This document shows positions 22,880 through 45,477 of a stretch of DNA of 59,962 nt, piece after piece. A program made the translations under genes and the position numbers. The notes under the pieces were generated by a model, which was not told where the DNA came from, did no database searches, and was given only the letters and a program-made list of their open reading frames with translations. The stretch is from Phoronis australis (taxonomy: Eukaryota; Phoronida; Phoronidae): positions 482,921 through 542,882 of the forward strand of contig NMRA01000188.1 of the NCBI GenBank assembly GCA_002633005.1. Direction: 5' to 3'. Position 1 is the stretch's first letter, and each line of letters starts with the position of its first letter.

Positions 22880-25800
22880 TTAAAGTTAAGTTATAACATA
22901 TTTGAGCTTAAACCAATAGCATTTCTGAATTCCTCGTCAAATGCTGATCATGTTACGTTTTTGAATCACCAAAATCGCCCAATGAATCTATTCTGTTCAA
23001 ACGGATTACCAACGCACTGGGTTTCGGACTGTGTTCATACGCGTTCGGTACTAGCGTGCAACCACCAAAGATACGTTTCCTATGAAGCCTGGGAGATAAT
23101 TGGCCTGCTGGTAATCATACGGGACAAAAGACTGAGCTGGGCAGTCAGTGACAAAAGAGCCAGATGTTATCGCAGTACGTTCTGCACCCCTCACGTCTGG
23201 AAACGTTACTGAATGACGTAGAACCCTGTTGTTTCAAATCTGGGAAATGTAGTTAGACCAGTGGAAAATGAAGAAACGAGACTCGCGTTTAATATCAAGA
23301 GAGACAGAATTGTGCCAATATTGAGTTGAAAAAAGGCCGCTTTACGGTGTCGGGCGGTGCGCTCATGTCGCTACGACCGCCCTCAGCCGTAGTCCATGCA
23401 CTGGCACCGTTCCAAAGCCCGAACAGGCGTTGTTCCATACCGCCTGCATCATCACAGGACCACAACTGGGCCTACATCAAACAAAAGTAAATGATCCCCA
23501 ATCCCATTTTTAGTGTCAGTTCACCAGGCTGATCTGACATCCGGTGCGGACTCAGAAGAATCTTGAAACCTGTAACTCATGATAAGGAGAAAAGCGGGCA
23601 CGCACCACCCCTGTGTACGTACCGTATACCGTACGTGGACGGGGTCCTTAATAGGTGGGCTTGCATTTGATGTGGGCAAGTACCAGGTTGACTACCTAAT
23701 GTGAAATATCAGCCTCTGATTCACCATTAATTCTTTTAACCCGGTAGGTTACACCACAGAAAAAAGTGCACGGATGTGGTTTGATGTTTTTTGCGGTATA
23801 CGAGACGTGCGCAGGCCTCATGGTAGTACCCATTCCGCACAAAACACGTGAGCTACGGTAGACATAAGTCAGGACTAAGTTGAGCAAGTTCATTCCACAG
23901 TAATAAATATTGATGACAGCAGATTTTCTCGGCGGATTTCAAGACCTACATCAAAATTCGTTGCCAAACGTTAATCTTGCCAGAAACTAAAAGTGTCACC
24001 CGTAATTACGCTGGTAATTACGATCGAAACTCAGTCGCTAGGGTTTCACGACGTTAATCGTTCGCCCGTAATTTACACTCGTAATTAGCTCATCATTACG
24101 ACAATAATCGTTCCCTCTCAATTGCGACTGAGACGTTTCTCGTAATCGTTATATCAGTATACATGTACTTCGGTAGCAGCCCGTCACTGAGTGGCACAAA
24201 CTTCGTGAACACGGCAACTAAACTTTTCGCGGGTTTGAAAGCTTGATACAGAGTCGCTCCCGTAGTGAAGAAAGGAGATTGTTTCGACACTGTATCATGC
24301 TTTCAAACCGTTTGGTCGTGTTTTCAACGAAGTTTGTAGTAATCGTTTTAACTGGAAGAAAAATTGATTTGTCAGGTCACGTGAGCTCTGAAGCAGTTGT
24401 AATCAGTGAGATGAATGTTGTAGTTCATTGGCTGAACTAACACTTGTGAGTGATAAGTACACAAGTGCAACAGAAAATTAAGTGATATATTTACTTGCAG
24501 CCCTAGACGTCCCAGACAGTTGAAAATGATTCGCTACGGACACAGTTGTCAGAATGAATATCGATTATGGAATTAAAGTTGCAAAATCGAATTTGTGCAC
24601 AAGTGCTTTTAAAACCACGAGGTCAAACTTGTTTACGCGTACTTATGATGTTTACATGTACTTTTAGATGAACGGTTATTCATTGATTGCCTGGTTCTCT
24701 AAATCAGGGTTCATTATAATATGTGACTAGTGGCTGTACAGGATTTGTGTTGACGGTGACGTTCCAATGACACCGGTTATTTTTTAAGAAAAACTACAGA
24801 TTGTCCCATGCCAAAAATCGCATCCCCATGCCTGTCAAACGTACATGTGGTGTAGCACTATCGAGAACCGTCCGCGCTTAAAGGCATTTTCCTAATAACG
24901 TACCTTCAAACCGGAAATACCGTTCTCAAGCTTCGAGAGACAATCGTGTCATTATGGCCGGCATGACAAATAGTCGTGATCTTCATCATACTTCCGATTC
25001 TGCCTACGAGCAATGTGATTAGGCGTATAAGTTCTTTACGACATGCTCGCCATTCACCGCGGAGGCAGTGTGGTTTCACCAGGCCCCGGGGAATAAGAGA
25101 CTTCCCCCTTTACTCAAGGCCGTGGGTTTGAGTCCCTTTGGCAAGTTTGGGGCACTTTGCTAGACCCCAGAGCAGGTCTCTAGCTCCTCAGCTCGGTTTT
25201 AACTAAATATTAATGAAGGATAAAAATGGTTGCAGGTGATCAGTGCACTGCCGGTGCCGGCGAGCGCACGTCTGGAACAACGTGTGCCAGACTACCTGCA
25301 ATTATATTATCCCCGCGTTAAGAACTGACACTAAAAACAAGATTTCTTCCTTATTCACAATGCATGTCCTACACAGCGTTTTTATTTATTTAAGACACAG
25401 TTTGATAAACTTTGAAATAAACAAAATCCCTTCTCAATGAATATTTGTCAAAGTTTGAAGCAAAAAAGTATAAAAACAAATTCGTATAAAAAGAAAATTC
25501 CCATTGCTTCACAGCATTTTTCCAATGACTAGTTTTATTCCTCCCAGAATTCCCCCGAGTACTACCATGAGATACGGACATGCGCAAAGCGAACCATTTT
25601 CCACGGACTTATCTTCTGGAGGAAGACGTGTTTTTCCTTTGGAAGGTTTTTTCGCGCAAGTTATACCGCGACCACGCTCAATTGCATAACTCTTTGCTAC
25701 TGAGCATTTTCTTCTTATCCTATATAATCATCTTGGAAGTTTTTGGACGACCGAGCTCACCGACTCTGTGTGACTCGGCGGGCCACACCTTGCCCGGTTT

Positions 25801-27040
25801 TACCGGCGCAGAGCNATTGGAAAAACCTGCGCCTGTTCCAACATGACTTGAGCTTCTATCAAGGGAAAAGTACAAGAACCGTTGGCCTAGCACACTAGAT
25901 TCACAAAATAGGAGCATGTGACCGGAATTGCAAAAGCTCCATTTCACTTTGTTTAGCTGGCTAAAAAACGAATATCTAATGGTCTTGTTACAAACTCCAG
26001 TCACAGGCAATGCATACATGCAACATTTTCAAATTGAACTGTTTGAACTGTACTTGCTTTTAAAGGAAACAGAATCTTGTCATGGTATGAAATCGATTGT
26101 ATGAGAATAAATGGCTTAATTCCGTTTTCGTTTTAGCCACCTAAATAGGGTGAAATGCATCTTTAAACACCACCTACGTATTTATTCAGTCAACCCACTT
26201 GCATTTCAATTCATTTATTTCAGTTGAGCACTAACCAATCTACATCATTCTAAATACAATCTGCACTCCTGATAGACAAAAATTTCCTTGATGACATGTC
26301 ACGACTTATTTGCGTACTCTCACTATAAATTCAATCAGTACTGTCATAATGATGGGGAATTCACAGAGGTTTAGTATTGTTATTTTTGCTGTGTCAAGTA
26401 CAAGTGCCTTGGAACTCACTGGATACATGAAGGGATCAACAGGGAACTTGTGCACTTGACTGCACCCCCTCAGTAGAGTTGTACATGTAGGGGAGAGCGA
26501 GCAAGTTGTGTATGCGTGTCACACATTATGTGAATATTACAAGGTAAACCTAGCAAGCCTTTGGCGTGTAGTGGTTAAGGTTTACCTCTGCAACTCCCAC
26601 AACCACAGTTCAGTTATTGGCTTTGTCAAGATGCAGTCAAGTTTGTAACAGTGAAGACAGGGTATCTACTTCGAATCACATTTACACTTTAAGTAGTCTT
26701 CAGCTTGTTGAAGTTTTCAGGGCCTGTGGTCTAATATTTGAACTCAAAAACACTTTTGACATTTTTTGACAATTTCAATTTCATTTCTGTGTAAACTCCA
26801 GATAAGTGTCTGTTTTTCTCTGCTCGAGTATGTTATGGTTTGCACTTGATGATCACTAGATTTGAACAAAAAAATTGAGTAAAATCTCAAGATTTAAAGT
26901 AAGGAGACTCAAACTTAGACTATAATGGGGTCTGACTGTGGGGAAACACAGGAGATGTTGCATATTCCTCTACTGCAGCAAAACAATGTGACCCTCAGAA
27001 GATCGCGACACACTGGTCCGCACCAAATCACCTCTAATCC
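22880..27040. other. Intergenic between Maf and ABHD18 genes
   Basis: No protein is recognisable. It holds a terminus of the 4.6-5.4-kb element family near 23800, several CGTAATTACG-type words near 24000-24080, a hairpin at 24198-24335, SINE-like fragments and an ambiguous base at 25815. A minus-strand AATAAA word at 26186-26181 is a possible poly(A) signal for the Maf gene. Confidence 0.4.
24198..24335. repeat. Long imperfect hairpin
   Basis: The inner arms 24233-24256 (GTTTGAAAGCTTGATACAGA..) and 24285-24308 pair almost fully. An outer pair 'AAACTTCGTGAACACG' and 'CGTGTTTTCAACGAAGTTT' extends the stem to about 138 bases overall. It is probably a small foldback element. Confidence 0.7.
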
Positions 27041-27050
27041 TAAACCTCTG

Positions 27051-35835
<8,785 letters not shown>

Positions 35836-35930
35836 TTCAAGTTACCGAGGACTTTCGCTGTAAAGGCGACAACTGCACGTCAAACATGTGATTTTCGATC
35901 ATTTATGCAACATCCGGAAGTGACTATGTC
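35836..35930 (-). promoter_or_regulatory. Maf gene promoter with ETS-type site
   Basis: CCGGAAGTG (35914-35922, plus strand) lies about 80 bases upstream of the Maf ATG. It matches the ETS/GABP consensus common in TATA-less housekeeping promoters. No TATA box is evident. The transcription start is not determined. Confidence 0.45.
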
Positions 35931-36429
35931 ACTGCCACCTAACTATGAAAATGTGAACTAATGACAGGTGATTTGCTTTTGAGTCCATGACTCCAGACAT
36001 TACTACACTAGTCCGGGACCGATAACAGTGCAACATCGTCCCGTTGTGGCGATATTATGTATTTAGTTTCTAACAGATGTTTATTAGTTCCGGTAGCACG
36101 TAAATGTATGACTGTTAATCACATTTCATGCGCGCACCCAGCCTTTTGGGGGGGCTCAGTCGAATTTCTGGTGGCGTGTGCCAGTGCCGGGACATGTGGG
36201 ACCTTCTGCAGACAAAAAAGGGGGACGACTAAAAAAATGGGGTACCACTTTCACTGTGCGTCTGCGCCTTTTTAGTGTACTTATGCCTCGTTTTCTCGGA
36301 CTTTTTGTTTCTCTCATGTTGGCGGACCTTTTTTTGCCCACAAGTTCGCCCCAGTGGCTGCGTGCATGCGTTGACGTCCGTACACTAACGTCGCATCGTT
36401 ACAGGCTAAAGTACGCCGGCAAAGCATGG

Positions 36430-36715
36430 TGTTGTATTACTGCCGTTTAGGTTCATATCTCCCACAGTATTACTTTCAGAGTATTACTTTCAGAAGCTTA
36501 AGGAAACAGACACGGTCATATTTTAATTATTGTCCTCTCAAGTTGTTTGTTACTTTGGTGTCAGTTCAGAAAGCCCGAAAATTTGAAGATTCGATATCGG
36601 CCTTAAAATTTGTTTTCAATGACCACTATTCGTCGTATTCCGCCTTACTGTCTAAATCAAACTCTACTCCGCTTCTTGTTCAAAGACTACATGCCTTGGG
36701 GTGGCTGTTTCCAAG
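36430..36715 (+). pseudogene. LINE RT C-terminal remnant
   Basis: An open frame on the plus strand contains 'ISALKFVFNDHYSSYSALLS' followed by 'KSNSTPLLVQRLHALG'. This resembles the conserved tail of CR1/jockey-type LINE ORF2 proteins (ALRFVFND.SSSYE.LL.K...L.V.RLR.LA). The segment has no upstream RT core and ends at a stop shortly after, so it is a fragment. Confidence 0.65.
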
Positions 36716-36719
36716 GATA

Positions 36720-39700
36720 TGAATCAGATGGGCCTTTGTAGTTGCTCTAAAAGACGTGTCAGTGCCCTATGAGGTACGGGAAAAACACTCTTTGAGTTGC
36801 AAGGTTCGCCACTACATATTTTTATGGGCTTAATTCTATTTAACACCTGGGGGTATACCTTTTAAGATTGCCAAGACTCTCCCGTACTTTTCATTAATGA
36901 GTTAGGCCTAAGCAGCATGTGGCGCCACACTTGTGCTGTCAACAGTGCCTACGCTGTCAAATACTGTCTTTTATGCTTTGTAAGCCGTAATTGTATACTA
37001 TCTGTACATAACCCTTCTAGGCCTATCCTCTTTAATTTGTACAAATTAATTTCTCAACTTATCGGATAAACATTTTACTTACTCATGGGCGCACCCATCA
37101 ATTTCAGTTGGCAAAATGGGCAAAAAGGTCCGCCTCAGTGAAACAAAAAATCCGCGTACAAACGAGACAAAAGTCCACAAAACCCACGGGAAGTCGGCGC
37201 GGATGCACAATTCAGTCGTGGGCCTGAACCTAGTGGCCCCGTTTTTTTGTTTTTTTTTTTTAGTTTTTAGTCCTCGTTGATTTCTTTCAGTAAAACGTCC
37301 GCATGTTTTAAAATTCGACCCCCTATATTTTAGGCTGGGTACTTATTTACTTACCAAGATCGGCCGCGCTCAGGCCAGTTCAGGTAGGCCTAGTGGTTGC
37401 CTTCTCCCGTCCATACACAGCCTACCCCAGAACAGCTTGCACTAATGCAACTTACCTCATTTTTAAGTTGCCGCATGTGGGATAAGTTGCGCTTATTTTA
37501 AATAGTGTCCAGACAAAGACAGTACTCAAACCTAGAGACAACTCGTTGACAACCATTAGGCGACCCTAGAACAAGTTAGTTAGTAGCCAGAGCCTTGGAC
37601 TGGGGGTGGACCTTTGATATTTTGCAAACGTCGACGTTTTCAGTTAAGCCCTCAGCTGACGCAACTTAGCCGGGTGTACTGAGGGAAATCTGTATACACG
37701 ATGACTCTCAGCTCCTAAGTTTCTGAGATGAGACTAAACATTTTATCTTTGATGAAACGGAATTAGCAATAGGGAGTGAGCCGGATGCCGTCGACGCTTG
37801 CTTGCAAAGACTGGGACTCAACATGAATTCGGATGCAATGTGGTCCAGAACGTTCTCGCGTTACCTCATGCCAAACTTTCAAATCACGGCAGACGTGCTT
37901 AAAATGGGAACAGCACGACTACTTCGAAGGTTCATCAGTCCGTGACTAAAGTTTCACTACTTCGATCGAAAGTTCACTTCTACGAATAGATATAATATTT
38001 CCAACTTTCAAAGTTTTACACGCAAAAATAAACGAGACTCCGTTATTAGATGCTGAGTGGTGTAGTCTATCTATACCGAAAATAACTCCCGGATACTATA
38101 ACACTTTGTTGGGATTTCATACGCATGCGACATTGCCGCATGTCTTTCGAACATGGAAAATGAGTAGGTTATTGCATTTAAAAATGCCAAGCCTAGGAAT
38201 ATTCAATGATCAACCACGATACCTTAATCAAATCCGTGTCAAGGTGACATCATTTCACATTCGAACATACAGTATTTGACGAACACTCAATTCGATCCGG
38301 CAAATTTGAAAATACCTGCCTTTGGCCGTATCGGTACTATACTAGCAAGGAATACAAACCTATTTTCTGCTCTTTTGTTTCTTGGTCGAAGGCATGAACA
38401 ATGCCCTACTTTTTGGGAGCTCGCTGCTATATGTCTCAGTTGGTATAGATATTTACTTCTAAACTCAATCCCTTGTTACCCTACGATACGTGGACATCAC
38501 GCGTGTTCAATGCCGATGTGTCGCATACCTCCTCTAGTCGTCTGCACAATCCTGTCCACGTCCACACCAACCACAGCAAGGGCAGAAGGCGAGATCCACC
38601 GATCCTGCGAAGCTGTCTGAGGGCTTTGCCCTCATCTACTCTACTCTCTGCACAATCCTGTCGAGGGGTCAGGTTGGTTTAGCCGGCGTACTAGGTAAGG
38701 GGCCGGAAATGAAGCGCGTGATTTGGTGAGTACCATTACATGTTACATAATACCAGATGACGTACCTTTTACTAACTGAAGTTCTCCCTGTGAACACAGT
38801 ATTCCAAATCACGACAAATGTCTATAGAAAATCACCAAAGACGTTTTTGTAGACCAGGTGTGTTATACGACGTGACTTTTACAATGCAAGTAGGGAAAGC
38901 GCAAGTTCTGTTGCCCTTCTTGTACCCGAGTTGACTCTGAAGTTATTTGATTCGCGTCTTTAAGTGTTTCCTGGTATCATTTATATCCAATCCAAACCCT
39001 AGATTTTCTACACCAAATAAATATTTTGTTACAAGTAGCATACTTGAGTACGTAACTGTTTACGAAGTTTAGTATTAGTGCGCTTTGCGTTCCTTGTGGC
39101 GTGACGTCACAAATCGCGCATTTGTCACAAAAACAATAAAAGAAATGTCACTGGGCCACGCGTTTCCGAACATCGAATAGGGGCTTACTGACAAGTCTGT
39201 GATTTAGAAAGATCTACAAAACTGGTGATTTGGTAAAAGTATACATTTTCTGAAAGTAGAAAATCTAAAGAAATTGATTTTTAACTTTTGCCAATGCGAA
39301 TTAGTTTACATACCGTAATCATGTTTTTTAGGAAAAATGTAGTAAAAAGATGGTAAATTGATAGCAAAATAACACCTTCAACAACATGATCAAGTTTTAT
39401 TTAATCAAAGTGTTGAAGATGAGATCTCAAAAAAATGTTTTTAGTTTTTTAAAATAACATTTCATTTTCGAGATATGCTACTTTATTATTTCATGAAAAT
39501 CGGAAAAGTTCTATTTTTAATAGCTCCTTCTGGATAAGTAGAACGTTTTAAAAACAATTCCTGAACACGTTTTGGAGAACAATACATCTCAAACTTTCGT
39601 TTGAATCTGATCAGCCAGTTCCGAGATGTAATGTTCGAAATTACCCAAATTCGGATATTTTTCCAGGTTGCAACATAACCGTAAGAAATTTTAATTTTTA

Positions 39701-39840
39701 GGCTGCAAACTGAGAAGACGTGAGTGGACACAGATTTTCTTCCTAACTGGACGGATAAGGGAGAGACACAAAAGTAGTAAAATGCCTTTGCATGGTACAC
39801 ATGCAGATGCACGAGAAGCAAAAGGTCAAAGTTCAAGCAA
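36720..39840. other. Intergenic, no supported gene
   Basis: Short frames only. It contains a T-rich run near 37243-37260 and a TGGGCGCACCCA palindrome near 37086. No domain was recognised on either strand. Confidence 0.4.
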
Positions 39841-42800
39841 ACAAAATAATTTTAATTGATTTCCAGCCATATACAAACACAACTCAGTGGCCATAAAATA
39901 TTAAGGTACACAATATTTGATATACATATATAATATATAGATTATGTAAATCAACCATTAAAACAACCAGATCTTTACATGGAGATCAACAAAGAAGCTT
40001 TCTTGAAATTTGATTTTTCTGAATGTCACAACAACACCGACAATGTGATATATATCATGATTCTACATCCCACTCCAATGATTTCGTTTCTTCATAATTT
40101 GTTCCGATCCAAAACTCCTAATTTTTAAGTGAAATATTGCCATCGATTGTGAACAATAACAAGCTGCTGATCATTGGAGCTGTCGGAAGGCACCACAGAA
40201 ATACTGGCACAATTGAGAATGTATAAGCATAATCCCGCTACATAATTGAGATTTTTCGTGATTTGAAACTGTAAAACCATCACTGGCCTTGGACTGCTGT
40301 GTAAGACTATTACAACAGCTGTTGTTGTGACAATCAACAGAGAATTACAGAGTATCGACGGAAAATGTCATTCTTCCCCATGGCACTTGCTGAACACAAG
40401 ATCCACTGAAAAGTGGAGCACTGAAATAAATGGCGGTAACATGCCTCTAATTCTCATTTCCAAAGGTCTTCAATAACGTCGGGAAACATCAACATTGTTT
40501 TTGAAAATGAACCTCAAAGTCAATCATTCGCTTCGTACCCCAATGAAATTTCCCAAAATTTGGACACTGAGAGCTTGCGCCTCTGAAAATTATGGGATGT
40601 GCCAAGATATCAGAACAAAAGAAAAATTCGACATTGGGAAATTGTAAATTACCTATGTCAAATTCATGGAAACGTTCCGGGAAATATGTTATCCATTTAA
40701 AACTGGTGAATATTTCAAAATTACCGATAAATTGAGACCCGTTAACATACCGAAATTTTACCCCCAGATTAACTTGGACTCGGCAAGTGCTAAGCAGAAA
40801 TGCTGACAACAGACGGATTCACTACGCATAAAATTATACCCAATCACGTGTTGCACATGGTAACTAAGAGAAAATCATAGCTACTGCTCTTACTTCTATA
40901 AACCTTAAAATAATTAGTCTAAAGAATACTTAGTAATAATTCATATCCAATCACCTTTCCAACAAATGGTTTGCGCATATTGTGTCCTTTTTTCACAACA
41001 TGTGTAATATTGTCCGACTTACGATATGAACTACCAAGAAATAGGGTGTGGACTGCACACTCGGGGGCTGTGTTGACATAAATCCCAAGTCTGGTTGAAG
41101 CTAAGACGGTCATGGGCAGCCTATTATCAAGGTAATGCTTAATTTTTTATTAGACTGAAACGTTCACATAAAGGTGATAGTAGTTCAAGTTGAATGCCCA
41201 CTATCACAAGACCAAAGAGCGACATTGATGAACTGTTGACCAAGTATTCAGGCTAGACGTCTCAGCCAAGACACTGGGTTCACATTGATTCAGAACACTA
41301 TATAAAAGACAAATTCAAAGTTTGGCCTACCTAAGAAAATTATTAGAGAATTGTGTTGAAACAGCAGATTAAGGACCTGTACAGACAGGTCGAGAGCAAC
41401 AAACAAGTGCCAGTCTTATCTGTAACCTTTACACATGGTCACGGCAGCTGATTTACCCTGAACTGAACACTTATCATGATAAATAGTATTTCCAACTTAT
41501 TCTCCACGGCAACAGTATCATAACAAAAATCTACTTAGGGTAATAATATGACCACAACAACACTCAGGAACAGCACACATTCAACAGTATAATACCGGAC
41601 AACACTGCTGCGGTCGAGAGCCCTAACAATACAAGTCACCAAAGTTAGCAGCTGAAGAGCCCTTAAGTACGACGAACACCAAAATATCCCGGCCAAAGAA
41701 CACGTTTTCTGAAGAGCGCACCTACCGATTACGGGCCACCTTTGGGTTTCAAAAATGTTTAAGGTATCAATTATAATCACAAAAAATTGGAAGCGTCTCT
41801 GTTTCAATTTGGAGGCAAATGCTACATTTCCTCCATGAAGATTGAATACTGCTACACTGAAGCGATCTGCGTACAAAAATAAAAGTTTTGGACTGATTCA
41901 ACGAGTTCAGAGTACAGGACTACATTAGAAATAGGAGTAGCAATAATGTCAATAAACAAACAAGTGCGCAACAACAAACAAAACAAACTTCAGCCGCTAG
42001 CGAAACAATTTGAGTAATCCAACCACTGAATTGCAGATCATTTTTCAAAGAATTTGTGAGTACCCTAGATGTACCATACAGACAACAGGTGAAAAGGCGG
42101 TACTTAGCCGGATATTTTCATATCTAAAATTAATAGTATCATTGGCAACAGTTTTACAAAACCATGTGCTGGGTAGTTCTGAATGATAATCCGGTTGTGC
42201 AGTGGTCAGGCGACATTATAGAAGGGGAAAGCCTACATTTCTGGTGTTGTTTTACCTTGTTAAATGCAGTGGTGTTCATCACTCCCATTGGACATCATTA
42301 CTTAACAACACAGACAAGTAACCCAATAGACACCAATTTTGTTTCTGCCCCAAAATTCACAAACAAGAACGCAACCACAAATTCAACCATTCTTGCGCTT
42401 GCCCTGCGAAATCAAGCACAGAAACAAGTTTTATGGCTGTTACATCATTGATGCATAGTAAGAGCCATCAACTCAACTTTTAGAAAAATAACACCAAAAT
42501 GTTGGCTTCCTCAATTATTATGCAAGCCATCAGGGTTTTGAATACACACATGGACTAATGAACAATCAAGGATGTCAAAGATGTGAATAAACATAACACC
42601 GATTTGCAATGTGTGCCCTCTGGTGGAGACACATGGTATGACAAAATTGGCGTGAGGACTAGACCTAAGTTATATGAGGACCCTTGAGCACAAAACAACA
42701 CGAGAGGTTACCTGCAGTTCATACCGTGACTGAAACTCTACCTGCCAGGAAATGACATTCTCCTCAGACAGGAAGCTGCAGGGTCCTAATATACTGATTA

Positions 42801-45477
42801 CTGTATAACCAACAATGTAAAACAACACTCTAAATATAACTAGGAATAACAAAAATACTAGGAAAATTGCTCATCAGTTAAAAATTCACAAAATAATTAA
42901 GACAGGCTTAAAGACTTCGGCATAAAACGTTTTTTCGATTTTAAGTTTTCACAATGACGTTTTCAATTATGGCATTTCGATTAATTACATAACAGAACAA
43001 CCAATAAGAAACAAAATAAAACAACTTTTAACCACACACACCTAATTTCAAAATTAATATCTATATGTATTTTACAATGATATGCTTCATAATGCTGACG
43101 GGCCCTGATACAAATATTCAGCCATAAAGGATGCCAGGAAAAGTGCTCTTTCAGTGGCTCAAGATTTCAACCACTGGTTCCAGAGACATCCGGCTGTATG
43201 AAGCAAATTTCTACTCAGCTTATCTCAATTTGGTAAACTAGATTCCACTCTCAAACAGTTATAACAAGTCTATTAACTACTAAATGCAAACAAATTCAAC
43301 AAAAGCAAGATCGGTTTAACATGAACAACATTTAACAAGACAGAAACAGTGGCTGATTGAACGACATATTGCTCCCAAAGGCTGGTCACATGATCAGTAA
43401 CATCAAAGGTATGAATAAATAGATTTTTGTTTTCAATTAGCAAAATACACAATTATAGACGAGGGAATAACTTATGATAAAACGTAATTACCAAATATCA
43501 ACTGTTTATAGTAATTACTATTATTGTTAACGCTTCCTAACAAATAATACCTGTTTTAATTTTCAACTTACTTAGCACTTGACAGATCAGTAATAACCAT
43601 TACACATAATATCTTATCATGATTTTTTTCAAGGTTTTAAAATTTTTTCAACAATAAATCATGTGGGTGCCCGACGGGCTTTGTGAGTAATGCTAGCACT
43701 GCTCTGCAAAACCTGTCGCACAGTCACAAAGACACATCAATATCAATCAATCAACACAGCAGATTAGTTCAACAGTTCATCTAAATTGCATAATATACCC
43801 ACCAACAGGTGGCGTGCGAACACAACATCTTGCAAGTCACTGGATAACAAACAAAAGACTAATTATCGACTTCAATAAATAGTGAGATTGCCAATTTTCC
43901 TATTACAGAAACGCATGTGGAAAAATGCCGAGTCGGTTACTGACACGAGCCTGCTAACGACACAAATAACACTGGGACACCAAACAGAATACTTTTTAAA
44001 TACAATATTTAGGTTAAAAACACTGTGTTCGATGCAGTAACCGACCCGACTTTAAGCCAGTCTACCTATCCAACTATCACACAATTCCACCCAAACGTCA
44101 AAAATGCCAGGTTAGAACAAATTAAAAAGTTCTTTGGACAAGTAAAAGATGAAGAACAAATCAAACAAAACTATATTTTACCACGGCGCACGGAAAGAAC
44201 GTGAGATTTTCATCGCGGCCAACTTCGCGTCTCATTGTCACAATTTTGTGTCTGATTAGAAAGGCTCCGACTGAGTAACACAACAAAGAAGGTAAAAAAA
44301 AACAACAACCAGCACCAACTGTCTACTTTCTAAAGCTTCACGGACGCCAACCCACAGTTAAGTACAAGTTTAAGGACCATCAACAACGCTTTGCTAAGTT
44401 CTTGGGTGACAAAGACATAACAACTTAATGATCCCTAACACTTACCTATCATTGCGATTAATGAATATTAATTAACTACTCGTACAATTTCATGCAATCA
44501 ATAAAACACTGACTCAGGCAAGAAAATAAACGTAACAAAATCAATAAGACTAAATAATAGTAAAAACCGTCATTCCACGAATCTAGAGCAAGCCGAGTTA
44601 GAAACCTTGTGCACGATCTTGTTATCCGAATCAGATTCTAGTTGATAGAGGTAGGCTAAATCAACGCAAGAAAACATAGGGGGTTCATGGAAATCACAAG
44701 CAAAAAATCACAACTTCAAAAATAATAACAATTTTGCAAAAAGTGTCAAAAAACAACCGCCTGTAACACACCGTTTAGCAGATAACGAGTATTTAAACAA
44801 ATTTAACTGGAAACAACAAACTACAAAATGAAAAAACAGCAATCATCAACAAACAACTGTTTGAGTACAAAACCCGGAAGTAGCCAATAACATGGATCTC
44901 TCTGTAGAAAAATTTAAGCAGCATCGTCAAAATCAACCATGATATGAACAGGTGCTTTTTGTTTAGTTTTCTTTTTCAACGTTTACGATCAATAATCAAT
45001 AATTAAACCACATGAGCAGTTATGAAAAATATATGAAACTATTATGAAAATACAACAATCTACAAGGGTGGCGTGAGACCACGATAAAATACTGAGAAAG
45101 AGCAACGTGCGCATTACCTAGAAACACTTAAGTTATATAGATATATAAGGAACAACATCCATGCTAATTATAAACTCGGACATGCATCAACAGTTGCATA
45201 TATATGTAACACTGTCATGCCTCACCAAAACAAGACTTATCATTGGCGGAGTCATGAATGACGCGAAGGCAAGCTTGTCAGTGTTGAACATGAAATAATT
45301 AAGTCAACTTAAATCGAACTTGACGCTCTAACTACAAAGGCATGGTAACATTTGACCAAAAGATTGGACCCTGAAATGTGAAAAATTAAGGAATCATGCA
45401 ACCCACAGCTTCATTGTCAGGGTGCTTCTTCTTGAAGTGGCAGCAAAAATCTTGCTACGTCATCTCCTCCCTCTGCT
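39841..45477. other. Long AT-rich stretch downstream of brat
   Basis: There is no recognisable coding region on either strand and, unlike the rest of the window, few clear repeats. It follows the brat stop codon directly. Part of it may be the brat 3' UTR, although no poly(A) site could be assigned. An isolated CCAACAGGTGGCGT word lies at 43802-43815. Confidence 0.4.

Noticed and set aside
25060-25215. tRNA gene
   Set aside because: Only a B-box-like word (GGGTTTGAGTCCC) is present; no A box at the right distance and no cloverleaf.
39486-39836. 116-residue minus-strand frame
   Set aside because: AT-rich with no domain; single open frame without splice context.
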